DNA of 6,460 nucleotides from CAYYWV01 sp964475385 (GTDB lineage: Bacteria; Pseudomonadota; Alphaproteobacteria; JAAXGF01). Location: NCBI GenBank assembly GCA_964475385.1, contig CAYYWV010000125.1, forward strand, positions 1 to 6,460, read 5' to 3'. A model generated the notes under the pieces. It was given only the letters and a program-made list of their open reading frames with translations. It ran no database searches and was not told the DNA's origin. Shown one piece after another: positions 1-6,460 of the stretch (positions are counted from its first letter, which is position 1; the number at the start of each line of letters is the position of its first letter). The position numbers and the translations under genes are program-made.

Positions 1-340
1 TGACGGGGCGTGACGTCCCGCATCGCCCGAACCCCGAAGCCACAGTTTGAGAAGACCGAGCATGGAGGGCGGGCGGAGATGTCGCCCGCCTGTTTGAAGA
101 AAGAATCGCAGGGCGAGCATCGGCTCCGCGAAGAGGAAATCCATCGTCGCGGGCGATCGCCATAGCGGCGGCCAATCCAGAAGACATTCCGTCGCCCGCA
201 GTTTGCAGCGCCTCCCGCTCGCGGCGGGCGCGCGACAGTCGGTCTCAGGGTGTGCTTGTCGCCGCGTTACGCCCTCGCCAGAGCCGCCCCGGGCGCGGGT
301 CAGGTTTTCCTGTATTTTCCGCACGCGCTCCAACGCCGCG
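1..340. other. Intergenic or window-edge region without a supportable gene
   Basis: No reading frame here has a convincing protein or ribosome binding site. On the minus strand two short frames stay open to the window edge, starting at ATG 187 and at ATG 144. The second would read MDFLFAEPMLALRFF and onward for 48 codons, with no Shine-Dalgarno sequence in front. On the plus strand a GTG at position 10 opens a roughly 52-codon frame ending near 165. I recognise none of them. A longer plus-strand frame starting at 203 runs straight through the tRNA gene and is rejected. The only clear structure is the hairpin at 68-90. Confidence 0.5.
68..90. repeat. Perfect 8-bp inverted repeat (GC hairpin)
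   Basis: GGCGGGCG at 68-75 and CGCCCGCC at 83-90 are perfect reverse complements around a 7-base loop. No run of T follows on either strand, so it is not a classic intrinsic terminator. It could be a terminator stem, a protein site or a repetitive extragenic element; one copy is visible here. Confidence 0.6.
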
Positions 341-361
341 AAAAAAGGAGCGCACCCCTTT
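341..361 (-). terminator. Rho-independent terminator of the tRNA-Glu gene
   Basis: Read on the minus strand, AAAGGGG, loop TGCG, CTCCTTT forms a 7-bp stem with one G-T pair, followed at once by more T residues at 341-343. It begins 9 bases after the encoded CCA of the tRNA, where a single-gene tRNA transcript should end. Confidence 0.75.
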
Positions 362-369
362 GAAATGAG

Positions 370-445
370 TGGCGTCCCCAGGGGGACTCGAACCCCCGTT
401 TTCGCCGTGAGAGGGCGATGTCCTAGGCCGCTAGACGATGGGGAC
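370..445 (-). tRNA. tRNA-Glu, anticodon CTC
   Basis: The minus strand folds into a complete 76-nt cloverleaf. The acceptor stem pairs GTCCCCA (445-439) with TGGGGAC (380-374). The D arm is GTCT/GGAC (436-420). The anticodon stem is TCGCC/GGCGA around loop CTCTCAC (413-407), which gives anticodon CTC. The T arm is GGGGG-TTCGAGT-CCCCC (397-381). The discriminator base is G (373) and CCA is encoded (372-370). The anticodon reads GAG codons, which are abundant in the neighbouring high-GC genes. The gene has its own promoter and terminator and appears to be transcribed alone. There is no sign of an integrase or of a duplicated tRNA end nearby. Confidence 0.97.
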
Positions 446-462
446 GCAGGGCCGGGCGCAGT

Positions 463-490
463 GATATCGCAACCCGTAGGTCCGGGTCAA
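463..490 (-). promoter_or_regulatory. Probable promoter of tRNA-Glu
   Basis: On the minus strand TTGACC (490-485) stands 16 bases from GATATC (468-463), or 18 bases from an overlapping TATCAC. The -10 box ends 17 bases before the tRNA 5' end, leaving a short leader. The sequence between the -10 box and the likely start is almost all G and C, a discriminator type known from stable-RNA promoters under stringent control; that regulation is inferred. Confidence 0.55.
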
Positions 491-573
491 CCGGGGAGAC
501 CGGATCTTGGAGTTCCGGGGCGCCTTTGCCTTCGTTTCCGTCTTTCCCCACTCGTCCCAGCGGCACTAAGGCC

Positions 574-592
574 GGTCCGCCGCCAGCGGACC
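574..592. repeat. Perfect 7-bp inverted repeat
   Basis: GGTCCGC (574-580) and GCGGACC (586-592) pair around the 5-base loop CGCCA. It lies between the divergent tRNA and phasin promoters. No T run follows on either strand. It may be a protein-binding site or a transcription block between the two units. Confidence 0.5.
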
Positions 593-641
593 AGAACGAT
601 CGACAAGCGCGCGCCTACGCGTTGAAAGGCCGCTAGGCCGG

Positions 642-690
642 TTCGTCAAGGAGGACCGCTGGCGCTTGACAGCGCTTTCGTTAAGGAGGA
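642..690 (+). repeat. Direct repeat pair TTCGTYAAGGAGGA, 35-bp period
   Basis: TTCGTCAAGGAGGA (642-655) recurs as TTCGTTAAGGAGGA (677-690), identical at 13 of 14 positions and offset by 35 bp. Weaker similarity continues downstream (CGCTGGCGCT and TTCTGACGCT). Each copy contains AAGGAGG, a full complement of the 16S rRNA anti-Shine-Dalgarno sequence, yet neither is placed to serve the phasin start at 794. They may be binding sites for a regulator of the phasin gene, or ribosome-binding sites of short leader frames. Confidence 0.5.
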
Positions 691-694
691 TTCT
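666..694 (+). promoter_or_regulatory. Candidate phasin promoter
   Basis: A perfect TTGACA -35 box (666-671) is followed after 17 bases by GATTCT (689-694), a weak -10. The second AAGGAGGA repeat lies inside the spacer. An alternative is the AT-rich TATCAT at 749-754, which sits closer to the gene but lacks a good -35 box. Only the TTGACA element is convincing. Confidence 0.3.
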
Positions 695-704
695 GACGCT
701 GATA

Positions 705-715
705 TTGCGCTGCAA
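705..715. promoter_or_regulatory. TTGC-N3-GCAA dyad, possible PhaR operator
   Basis: TTGC (705-708) and GCAA (712-715) form a perfect dyad with a 3-base centre, 78 bases upstream of the phasin start. As I recall, the PHA-responsive repressor PhaR of Paracoccus and Rhodobacter binds TGC/GCA dyads of the form CTGC-N3/4-GCAG upstream of phasin genes. This site differs from that by one symmetrical base in each half. Its place in front of a phasin gene fits, but the assignment is inferred. Confidence 0.35.
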
Positions 716-793
716 CATCGCCTCTTTCGAGTTTTCTAATAGATAAGATATCATTTTAAAACAATTGGAAGAAGGCGAATATGGAGGAATAGG

Positions 794-1732
794 ATGAGCG
801 ATACTCCTACCGAAAAGACTGCGCCCGCGAAAGCCGGGCCGAAAGCGCCGCGCCGGCGTTCTTCCGATCCGGAGCAAACGGAAATGCAGACAGGCGCATC
901 GGCTGACGGTGCGGCGAAGCCAAGCTCGGCTCCGACGTCTGTCGTCGCCGAGCCGACCGGAACCGAACAACTTCAAGCCGAGGTGCGCACGCTCAAAACG
1001 CGCGAAACCGAGGCCCCCAAGGCCGAACCGGCTCGCGCCTCGTCGCCGACGGCGAGCGGTCGGCCGGCTAAGCCCGTGGCCGCCGAGGCGGGCGCGGTAA
1101 GGGCGGGGGCGGCAAGGCCCTTGAAGTCCAGGACGACCAAGACAAAGACGAAGAACACTGGGAAGAGGGCTTCTCTCCGCGCGGAAACGCGCGCCCCCGT
1201 GACTGAGAGGCCCGCGCCCGCTTCTGGAGTGGAAGAGCCTGCCTCCGGCCTTGGGGCTGAAACGCCGGTCCCCGTTGCGGCGGAGGCGCGGTCGACGCCC
1301 GAAGCGGAGATCGAGGGCGCAGCGACGTCGCGAAAGGAGGCGAAAAAGGCCGCGGGCCCGGCGGGGGCGGCGAGAACCGCGGCGGCGCTCGAAACCGCTG
1401 AGACGCTTGCGCGCGAGGGGCTCGGCGCGGCCGCGACCACCGCGGCGGCGCTGATCGGCGGCTACGCCGAGATCAACGCCGCTTTGTTCGCGCTTGCGGG
1501 CGAGACGATGGCGCGCGGGCTCTCCGCCGCCACGGCGCTTGCCGGGTGCCGCTCGTACGAGGAGGCGATCGCGGTCGAGGCTGAGTTCGTGAAGCGCACG
1601 GCCGAGGCCTGCGCGAGCGAGAGCGAGCGCATCATCGCGATCTCGTTGCGTACGACCGACGCGGCGATTGCGCCGCTCAATGCCGGTGTCCTGCGGGCGA
1701 CCGCGGCGCTGGGCCGTCCCTTCGCACGCTGA
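794..1732 (+). CDS. Phasin family protein with long disordered basic N-terminal extension
   Basis: The 312-residue protein has two parts. Residues 1 to about 195 are low-complexity, rich in Ala, Pro, Thr, Lys, Arg and Glu, and probably disordered. They include a strongly basic stretch (about 101-133, 11 Lys/Arg against one Glu). Residues about 205-300 form an Ala-rich amphipathic helical region with phasin-like sequence (ALFALAGETMARGLSAATAL, then the CRSYEEAIAVEAEFVKRTAE segment at 252-271, then APLNA near 293-297), resembling the Phasin_2 family. Phasins coat polyhydroxyalkanoate granules in the cytoplasm and control their number and size. The start is well supported: GGAGGA at 783-788 lies five bases before ATG, and no better start lies upstream. 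Alphaproteobacterial phasins are usually about 100-190 residues, so the extension roughly doubles the size. No signal peptide or membrane segment is visible. The gene appears to be a single transcription unit, closed by the hairpin at 1786-1825. The phasin call is fairly firm; the role of the extension is unknown. Confidence 0.85.
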   Translation: MSDTPTEKTAPAKAGPKAPRRRSSDPEQTEMQTGASADGAAKPSSAPTSVVAEPTGTEQLQAEVRTLKTRETEAPKAEPARASSPTASGRPAKPVAAEAGAVRAGAARPLKSRTTKTKTKNTGKRASLRAETRAPVTERPAPASGVEEPASGLGAETPVPVAAEARSTPEAEIEGAATSRKEAKKAAGPAGAARTAAALETAETLAREGLGAAATTAAALIGGYAEINAALFALAGETMARGLSAATALAGCRSYEEAIAVEAEFVKRTAEACASESERIIAISLRTTDAAIAPLNAGVLRATAALGRPFAR

Positions 1733-1785
1733 GCGCGCTTTCCGCCGCCCGGGGCGCGGCCGGGCCCTTACGCATGTCTTTGCGG

Positions 1786-1830
1786 AGAGGGAGAGCCTCT
1801 CGGCCCCCGAAGGCATGCTCCCTCTTTAAT
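1786..1830 (+). terminator. Extended hairpin terminator after the phasin gene
   Basis: AGAGGGAG (1786-1793) pairs with CTCCCTCT (1818-1825). Inside it GCCT/AGGC (1795-1798, 1811-1814) and TCGG/CCGA (1800-1803, 1807-1810) continue the helix to a 3-base loop, giving 16 pairs with small internal loops. The tail is TTAATT, a modest T tract. A separate GC hairpin at 1747-1765 (GCCCGG/CCGGGC) lies upstream without a T run. The terminator tail overlaps the start of the clpS promoter region. Confidence 0.6.
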
Positions 1831-1861
1831 TGACATGGCGAATTCCGATATCATTTGCTAT
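1830..1861 (+). promoter_or_regulatory. Candidate clpS-clpA promoter region
   Basis: A perfect TTGACA (1830-1835) lies 79 bases before the clpS start. Possible -10 boxes do not space ideally: TATCAT (1849-1854) matches consensus at five of six positions but is only 13 bases away, and TGCTAT (1856-1861) is 20 bases away. GATATCATTT (1847-1856) also occurs in front of the phasin (747-756). An inverted repeat TTGCT-N7-AGCAA (1855-1871) follows. A promoter here is likely, but the exact boxes are not settled. Confidence 0.4.
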
Positions 1862-1913
1862 CGACGAGCAATAGGATCCTGACTACGGTATTCAAAGGGT
1901 CGCGGTAACAGCG

Positions 1914-2237
1914 ATGGGCGAACACAGGCAGGGCGACGGCGCGCCGACCACCTCGGTCGTCACCAGGACCAAGCCCAAGACCAAGAAGCCCTCGATGTAC
2001 AAGGTGCTTCTGTTGAACGACGATTACACGCCCATGGAGTTCGTCGTTCTGGTTCTGGAGCGCTTTTTCCGCAAGAGTCACGAGGACGCCACGCGGATCA
2101 TGCTGCACGTGCACCAGCGTGGCGTCGGGGTTTGCGGCGTCTACCCCTTCGATGTCGCCGAGACCAAGGTGACCCAGGTCATCGACTTCGCGCGGCGTCA
2201 CGAGCACCCGCTTCAATGCACCATGGAAAAAGCGTAA
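1914..2237 (+). CDS. clpS: ATP-dependent Clp protease adaptor ClpS
   Basis: ClpS is the cytoplasmic N-degron adaptor. It binds proteins whose first residue is Leu, Phe, Tyr or Trp and hands them to the N-domain of ClpA for degradation by ClpAP. The 107-residue protein has the family length and structure: a flexible N-terminal tail (1-25), then the core with PSMYKVLLLNDDYTPMEFV (26-44). Asn35, Asp36 and Asp37, the gatekeeper-like Met41, and His67 in LHVHQRG match the N-degron pocket residues of E. coli ClpS (Asn34, Asp35, Asp36, Met40, His66). The C-terminus CGVYPFDVAETKV...HPLQCTMEKA is also typical. The start is the only ATG after the in-frame stop at 1872, but the ribosome binding site is poor: AAAGGG near 1895-1899 is too far away. 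clpA follows after 16 bases, so adaptor and unfoldase should be co-transcribed. Rhizobiales often carry a second ClpS; being next to clpA suggests this is ClpS1. Confidence 0.97.
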   Translation: MGEHRQGDGAPTTSVVTRTKPKTKKPSMYKVLLLNDDYTPMEFVVLVLERFFRKSHEDATRIMLHVHQRGVGVCGVYPFDVAETKVTQVIDFARRHEHPLQCTMEKA

Positions 2238-2253
2238 ACCGAGGGCCGGCCTC

Positions 2254-4578
<2,325 letters not shown>

Positions 4579-4583
4579 CCTCG

Positions 4584-4607
4584 GCCCCCCATTGAAGTTC
4601 GCGGGGC
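4584..4607. terminator. Weak hairpin between convergent clpA and acyltransferase genes
   Basis: GCCCC (4584-4588) can pair with GGGGC (4603-4607) across a 14-base loop in the 41-base gap where the two operons converge. Neither strand has a T run after it. A 12-bp palindrome GGCTGATCAGCC (4614-4625) overlaps the stop codon of the acyltransferase gene. Either may end transcription, but neither looks like a standard intrinsic terminator. Confidence 0.25.
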
Positions 4608-4619
4608 TCTCGGGGCTGA

Positions 4620-5807
4620 TCAGCCAGCCTGGGACTCGCTTTCTTTTTTGAACGGTGCGATCCCCGTGAGCAGCGTCATATCGTCTTCGACTGCGGCGCG
4701 CTCCTCCGTAAGAAACCGGGCGACGGCCTCGCGCAGGCCCGGGTGCGCGATCCAATGCGCGCTGTAGGTGCGCGCCGGCAGATAGCCGCGCGCGATCTTG
4801 TGCGGGCCTTGCGCGCCCGCCTCCACGCGCGCGAGCCCTTCGGCGATCGCGTACTCGATGGCCCGGTAATAGCAGAGCTCGAAGTGCAGGAAACGGTGGA
4901 ATTCGAGCGCGCCCCAGTTGCGGCCGTAGAGCGTATCGCCGCCGCGCAGGTTGAGCGCGCCTGCGATCGTCCGCCCGTCGCGCGAAGCGAGGAACAGAAC
5001 GATCCGGTCGGCGAGCGTTTCGCCGAGGCGCTCGAAGAATGCGCGGGTGAGGTAGGGATGGCCCCATTTCCTCTCGCTCGTTGCGATGTAGCAAGCGAAG
5101 AATGCATCCCAGTGCTTTGATTTTACGTCGTCTCCGATCAAGGTCTCGATCGTGATTCCGGTCTCGGAGACGGCGCGCCGCTCGCGCCGGATCGCTTTGC
5201 GCTTGCGCGCCGAAAGGGCGGCGAGAAAGTCGTCGAAGCTGTCGTAGCCCTGGTTGGTCCAGTGAAACTGAAAGCCCTTGCGGCCGAGGAAACCGGCTGC
5301 AATCAGACGGCGCCAAGTGGGCTCGTTCGGGAAGGTGACGTGGACCGACGAGGCGCCTTCGCGCCGGCAAAGCGCGATCATCGCTGAAGCCAGGGCGTTA
5401 TGGACCCGCTCGCGCTCTTCCGCCGCAAGGGCGGGATGGACCATCAGCCGGGGGCCGGTCACCGGCGTGAACGGAACCGCGCATTGCAGCTTGGGGTAGT
5501 AGCGTCCGCCGGCGCGCTCGAAAGCCGCGGCCCAGCCGTGATCGAAGACATACTCCCCGAAGGAGTGCGCCTTGAGATAGAGCGGCGCCACGGCGACGAT
5601 GCGCCCCGTTTCGTCCTCGGCCGCGAGGTGGCGGGCCGCCCATCCGGTCTCAGCAATGGCCGAGCCCGAGTCCTCAAGCGCGGCGAGAAAGGCGTGACGA
5701 ACGAAGGGGTTGGCGTCGCCCGCGCAGACGTCCCAATCGGCGGCCGCGATCGCGTGGATCGATTCACAGACCCGGACGCGGAACCCAGCGGTTTCCGCCG
5801 AAGACAT
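4620..5807 (-). CDS. COG3146-type N-acyltransferase (FemAB-like/GNAT fold, DUF482)
   Basis: The 395-residue protein matches my memory of the COG3146/DUF482 family, annotated as a predicted N-acyltransferase or GNAT-family protein; no substrate is established that I know of. Typical segments are FHWTNQGYDSFDDFL (181-195), followed by a very basic KRKAIRRERR (202-211), and the C-terminal block LYGRNWGALEFHRFLHFELC (293-312) running into IEYAIAEGLARVEAGAQGPHK (317-337) and RGYLPARTYSAHW (340-352). The family usually has GEHK where this protein has GPHK (Pro335). No signal peptide or transmembrane helix is visible, so it is probably cytoplasmic. The start ATG is the one that fits the family N-terminus. 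Ribosome binding is poor (GGAAG lies 17 bases away), and the start codon sits in a hairpin loop. It lies 30 bases downstream of the RidA-family gene on the same strand, so the two are probably co-transcribed, and it converges on clpA. Family call firm; function unknown. Confidence 0.88.
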   Translation of the reverse strand: MSSAETAGFRVRVCESIHAIAAADWDVCAGDANPFVRHAFLAALEDSGSAIAETGWAARHLAAEDETGRIVAVAPLYLKAHSFGEYVFDHGWAAAFERAGGRYYPKLQCAVPFTPVTGPRLMVHPALAAEERERVHNALASAMIALCRREGASSVHVTFPNEPTWRRLIAAGFLGRKGFQFHWTNQGYDSFDDFLAALSARKRKAIRRERRAVSETGITIETLIGDDVKSKHWDAFFACYIATSERKWGHPYLTRAFFERLGETLADRIVLFLASRDGRTIAGALNLRGGDTLYGRNWGALEFHRFLHFELCYYRAIEYAIAEGLARVEAGAQGPHKIARGYLPARTYSAHWIAHPGLREAVARFLTEERAAVEDDMTLLTGIAPFKKESESQAG

Positions 5808-5813
5808 CGGCGG
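5795..5813 (-). promoter_or_regulatory. Hairpin presenting the acyltransferase start codon
   Basis: In the mRNA sense, CCGCCG (5813-5808) pairs perfectly with CGGCGG (5800-5795) around the 7-base loop AUGUCUU, whose first three bases are the initiation codon. A second GC palindrome, GGCCGCGGCC (5812-5821), overlaps the upstream arm and could compete with it. With no good Shine-Dalgarno sequence, this structure may set the translation level of the second gene of the operon. The pairing is plain in the sequence; a regulatory role is inferred. Confidence 0.4.
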
Positions 5814-5837
5814 CCGCGGCCCGTCTTCCGGCGGCGG

Positions 5838-6305
5838 TCAGGCGATCTCGAAGACCGCGTCGACTTCAACCGAGACCCCGAGCGGCAGCGATGGCGCGGC
5901 GACCGCGAAGCGGGCATGCCGTCCCTTGTCGCCGAGCACCTCAACCATGAGGTCGGAGGCGCCGTTCACGACCTTGGGCTGGTCGGTGAAGTCGGGGGTC
6001 GAGTTGACGAAGCCGCCGAGCTTGACGCAGCGTACGACGCGGTCGAGATCACCGTCGCAGGCGGCTTTGAGCTGGGCCAGGATATTGAGGCCGCAAAGCC
6101 GCGCCGCTTGGTAGCCTTCCTCGACGCTAAGCGTTTCGCCAAGCCGGCCGAGGAAACGAAGTTCGCCGTTCCAAATCGTGACCTGCCCGGCGATGAAAAC
6201 CAGCTTTCCGCTGATTGTGTAAGGCACGTAGTTCGCGGCCGGGGCCGCGGCCTTGGGAAGTTCGATCCCAAGCTCCTTCAGTCGCGCGTCGATCGTGCCG
6301 GCCAT
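5838..6305 (-). CDS. RidA family protein (YjgF/YER057c/UK114)
   Basis: RidA-family proteins are small cytoplasmic trimers. RidA itself hydrolyses reactive enamine/imine intermediates made by PLP-dependent enzymes such as threonine dehydratase, and other subfamilies have unknown substrates. This 155-residue protein has the family pattern: SGKLVFIAGQV (32-42), an EEGYQAARLCGLNILAQLKA helix (62-81), LDRVVRCVKLGGFVNSTPDF (87-106), then HARFAVAAPSLPLGVSVEVD (130-149). Arg132 aligns with the catalytic Arg105 of E. coli RidA, and Glu147 sits in the conserved strand. At 155 residues it is longer than classical RidA (about 128), with extra sequence at the N-terminus and before the Arg, so it is probably a different Rid subfamily. 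Older annotations call such proteins endoribonuclease L-PSP. GGGAGGG (6311-6317) lies five bases before ATG. It is the first gene of an operon with the acyltransferase. Confidence 0.92.
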   Translation of the reverse strand: MAGTIDARLKELGIELPKAAAPAANYVPYTISGKLVFIAGQVTIWNGELRFLGRLGETLSVEEGYQAARLCGLNILAQLKAACDGDLDRVVRCVKLGGFVNSTPDFTDQPKVVNGASDLMVEVLGDKGRHARFAVAAPSLPLGVSVEVDAVFEIA

Positions 6306-6340
6306 CCTCTCCCTCCCGTTCGCTGATAGCGCTCCGGCGA

Positions 6341-6369
6341 GGTCTATCGTCTCCGCAAGGGGCTGTCAA
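6341..6369 (-). promoter_or_regulatory. Promoter of the RidA-acyltransferase operon
   Basis: On the minus strand a perfect TTGACA (6369-6364) is followed by a 17-base spacer and TAGACC (6346-6341), giving a likely start near 6334 and a leader of about 28 bases containing the ribosome binding site. A small dyad CGCT-GAT-AGCG (6321-6331) lies just after the predicted start and could be an operator, but it is short. Confidence 0.55.
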
Positions 6370-6375
6370 ACGCGG

Positions 6376-6405
6376 AAAAGAGCCGAAACGAATAGGGCCT
6401 TTTTT
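6376..6405. terminator. Possible bidirectional terminator upstream of the RidA promoter
   Basis: AAAAG (6376-6380) and GCC (6382-6384), with a bulged A at 6381, pair with GGC (6396-6398) and CTTTT (6399-6403) around an 11-base loop. T residues follow on the plus strand (to 6405). On the minus strand the T residues are part of the stem. It could end a minus-strand gene lying beyond the window. The bulge and the short tail make it weak. Confidence 0.25.
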
Positions 6406-6460
6406 CTAATCCGGCCAGGGCGGCAGGGCCTATCCCGCCGTTCCGTCGCCGCGCAACCGC

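Larger units (their letters stand above)
446..793. other. Divergent control region between tRNA-Glu and the phasin gene
   Basis: This 348-base gap carries no supportable gene but is dense in signals. In order these are the tRNA promoter (463-490), a 7-bp inverted repeat (574-592), a GGCC-GCTA-GGCC motif (628-639), two AAGGAGGA-containing direct repeats (642-690), a TTGC-N3-GCAA dyad (705-715), an AT-rich stretch (about 731-777) that contrasts with the GC-rich surroundings, and the phasin ribosome binding site GGAGGA (783-788). ATG at 781 opens a frame of only three codons before TAG and is not a gene. Confidence 0.6.

Noticed and set aside
152..161. GGCGATCGCC palindrome as a specific site
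   Set aside because: GCGATCGC also occurs inside coding sequence in the window and is expected by chance in such GC-rich DNA.
203..625. A 140-codon plus-strand frame
   Set aside because: It crosses the tRNA-Glu gene, its promoter and its terminator on the opposite strand and has no protein similarity I recognise.
426..636. GGCCGCTAG present both in the tRNA gene (426-434) and at 628-636, as a possible attachment-site duplication
   Set aside because: Only 9 bases, located in the D arm rather than at the tRNA 3' end, and no integrase or foreign DNA lies between.
781..792. ATG-GAG-GAA-TAG mini-frame just before the phasin start
   Set aside because: Three codons only; the ATG is part of the sequence around the phasin ribosome binding site and is most likely incidental.
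566..1816. A 416-codon minus-strand frame antisense to the phasin
   Set aside because: Very Arg-rich shadow translation with no ribosome binding site or recognisable domain. It also spans the phasin terminator and promoter elements.
5400..6326. A 308-codon plus-strand frame opposite the acyltransferase and RidA-family genes
   Set aside because: It is antisense to two well-supported genes and its translation is Arg/Gly/Asp-rich with no domain.

Overview
The window is high-GC DNA whose gene content and order point to an alphaproteobacterium, most likely of the Rhizobiales/Hyphomicrobiales. The pointers are a phasin next to clpS-clpA, and a convergent pair consisting of a COG3146-type N-acyltransferase and a RidA-family protein. 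The assignment comes from remembered protein families and synteny; no search was run.

Layout from left to right. Positions 1-340 hold no gene I can support, only a strong GC hairpin at 68-90. A tRNA-Glu(CTC) lies on the minus strand at 370-445, with its own promoter (463-490) and a compact terminator (341-361). The 348-base gap at 446-793 is rich in signals: the tRNA promoter, a 7-bp inverted repeat, two near-identical TTCGTYAAGGAGGA direct repeats, a TTGC-N3-GCAA dyad and an AT-rich stretch. It leads into a phasin gene (794-1732) with an unusually long disordered N-terminal extension. An extended terminator hairpin (1786-1825) closes the phasin gene and runs directly into the clpS promoter region. 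clpS (1914-2237) and clpA (2254-4578) follow, 16 bases apart, as an operon. On the opposite strand, converging on clpA, a second operon reads RidA-family gene (6305 to 5838) then N-acyltransferase (5807 to 4620), from a good TTGACA-N17-TAGACC promoter at 6341-6369. Positions 6370-6460 hold only a possible terminator.

How the genes work together. ClpS captures proteins with destabilising N-terminal residues and delivers them to the ClpA unfoldase, which feeds ClpP; clpP is not in the window. The phasin coats polyhydroxyalkanoate (PHA) granules and implies that the organism stores PHA. The RidA-family protein and the acyltransferase are probably co-expressed, but their substrates cannot be read from the sequence. 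I see no mobile element, CRISPR array or defence system. The parts most worth a second look are the regulatory DNA in front of the phasin, the phasin's reversed, basic-tailed architecture, and the acyltransferase start codon, which sits in the loop of a GC hairpin.
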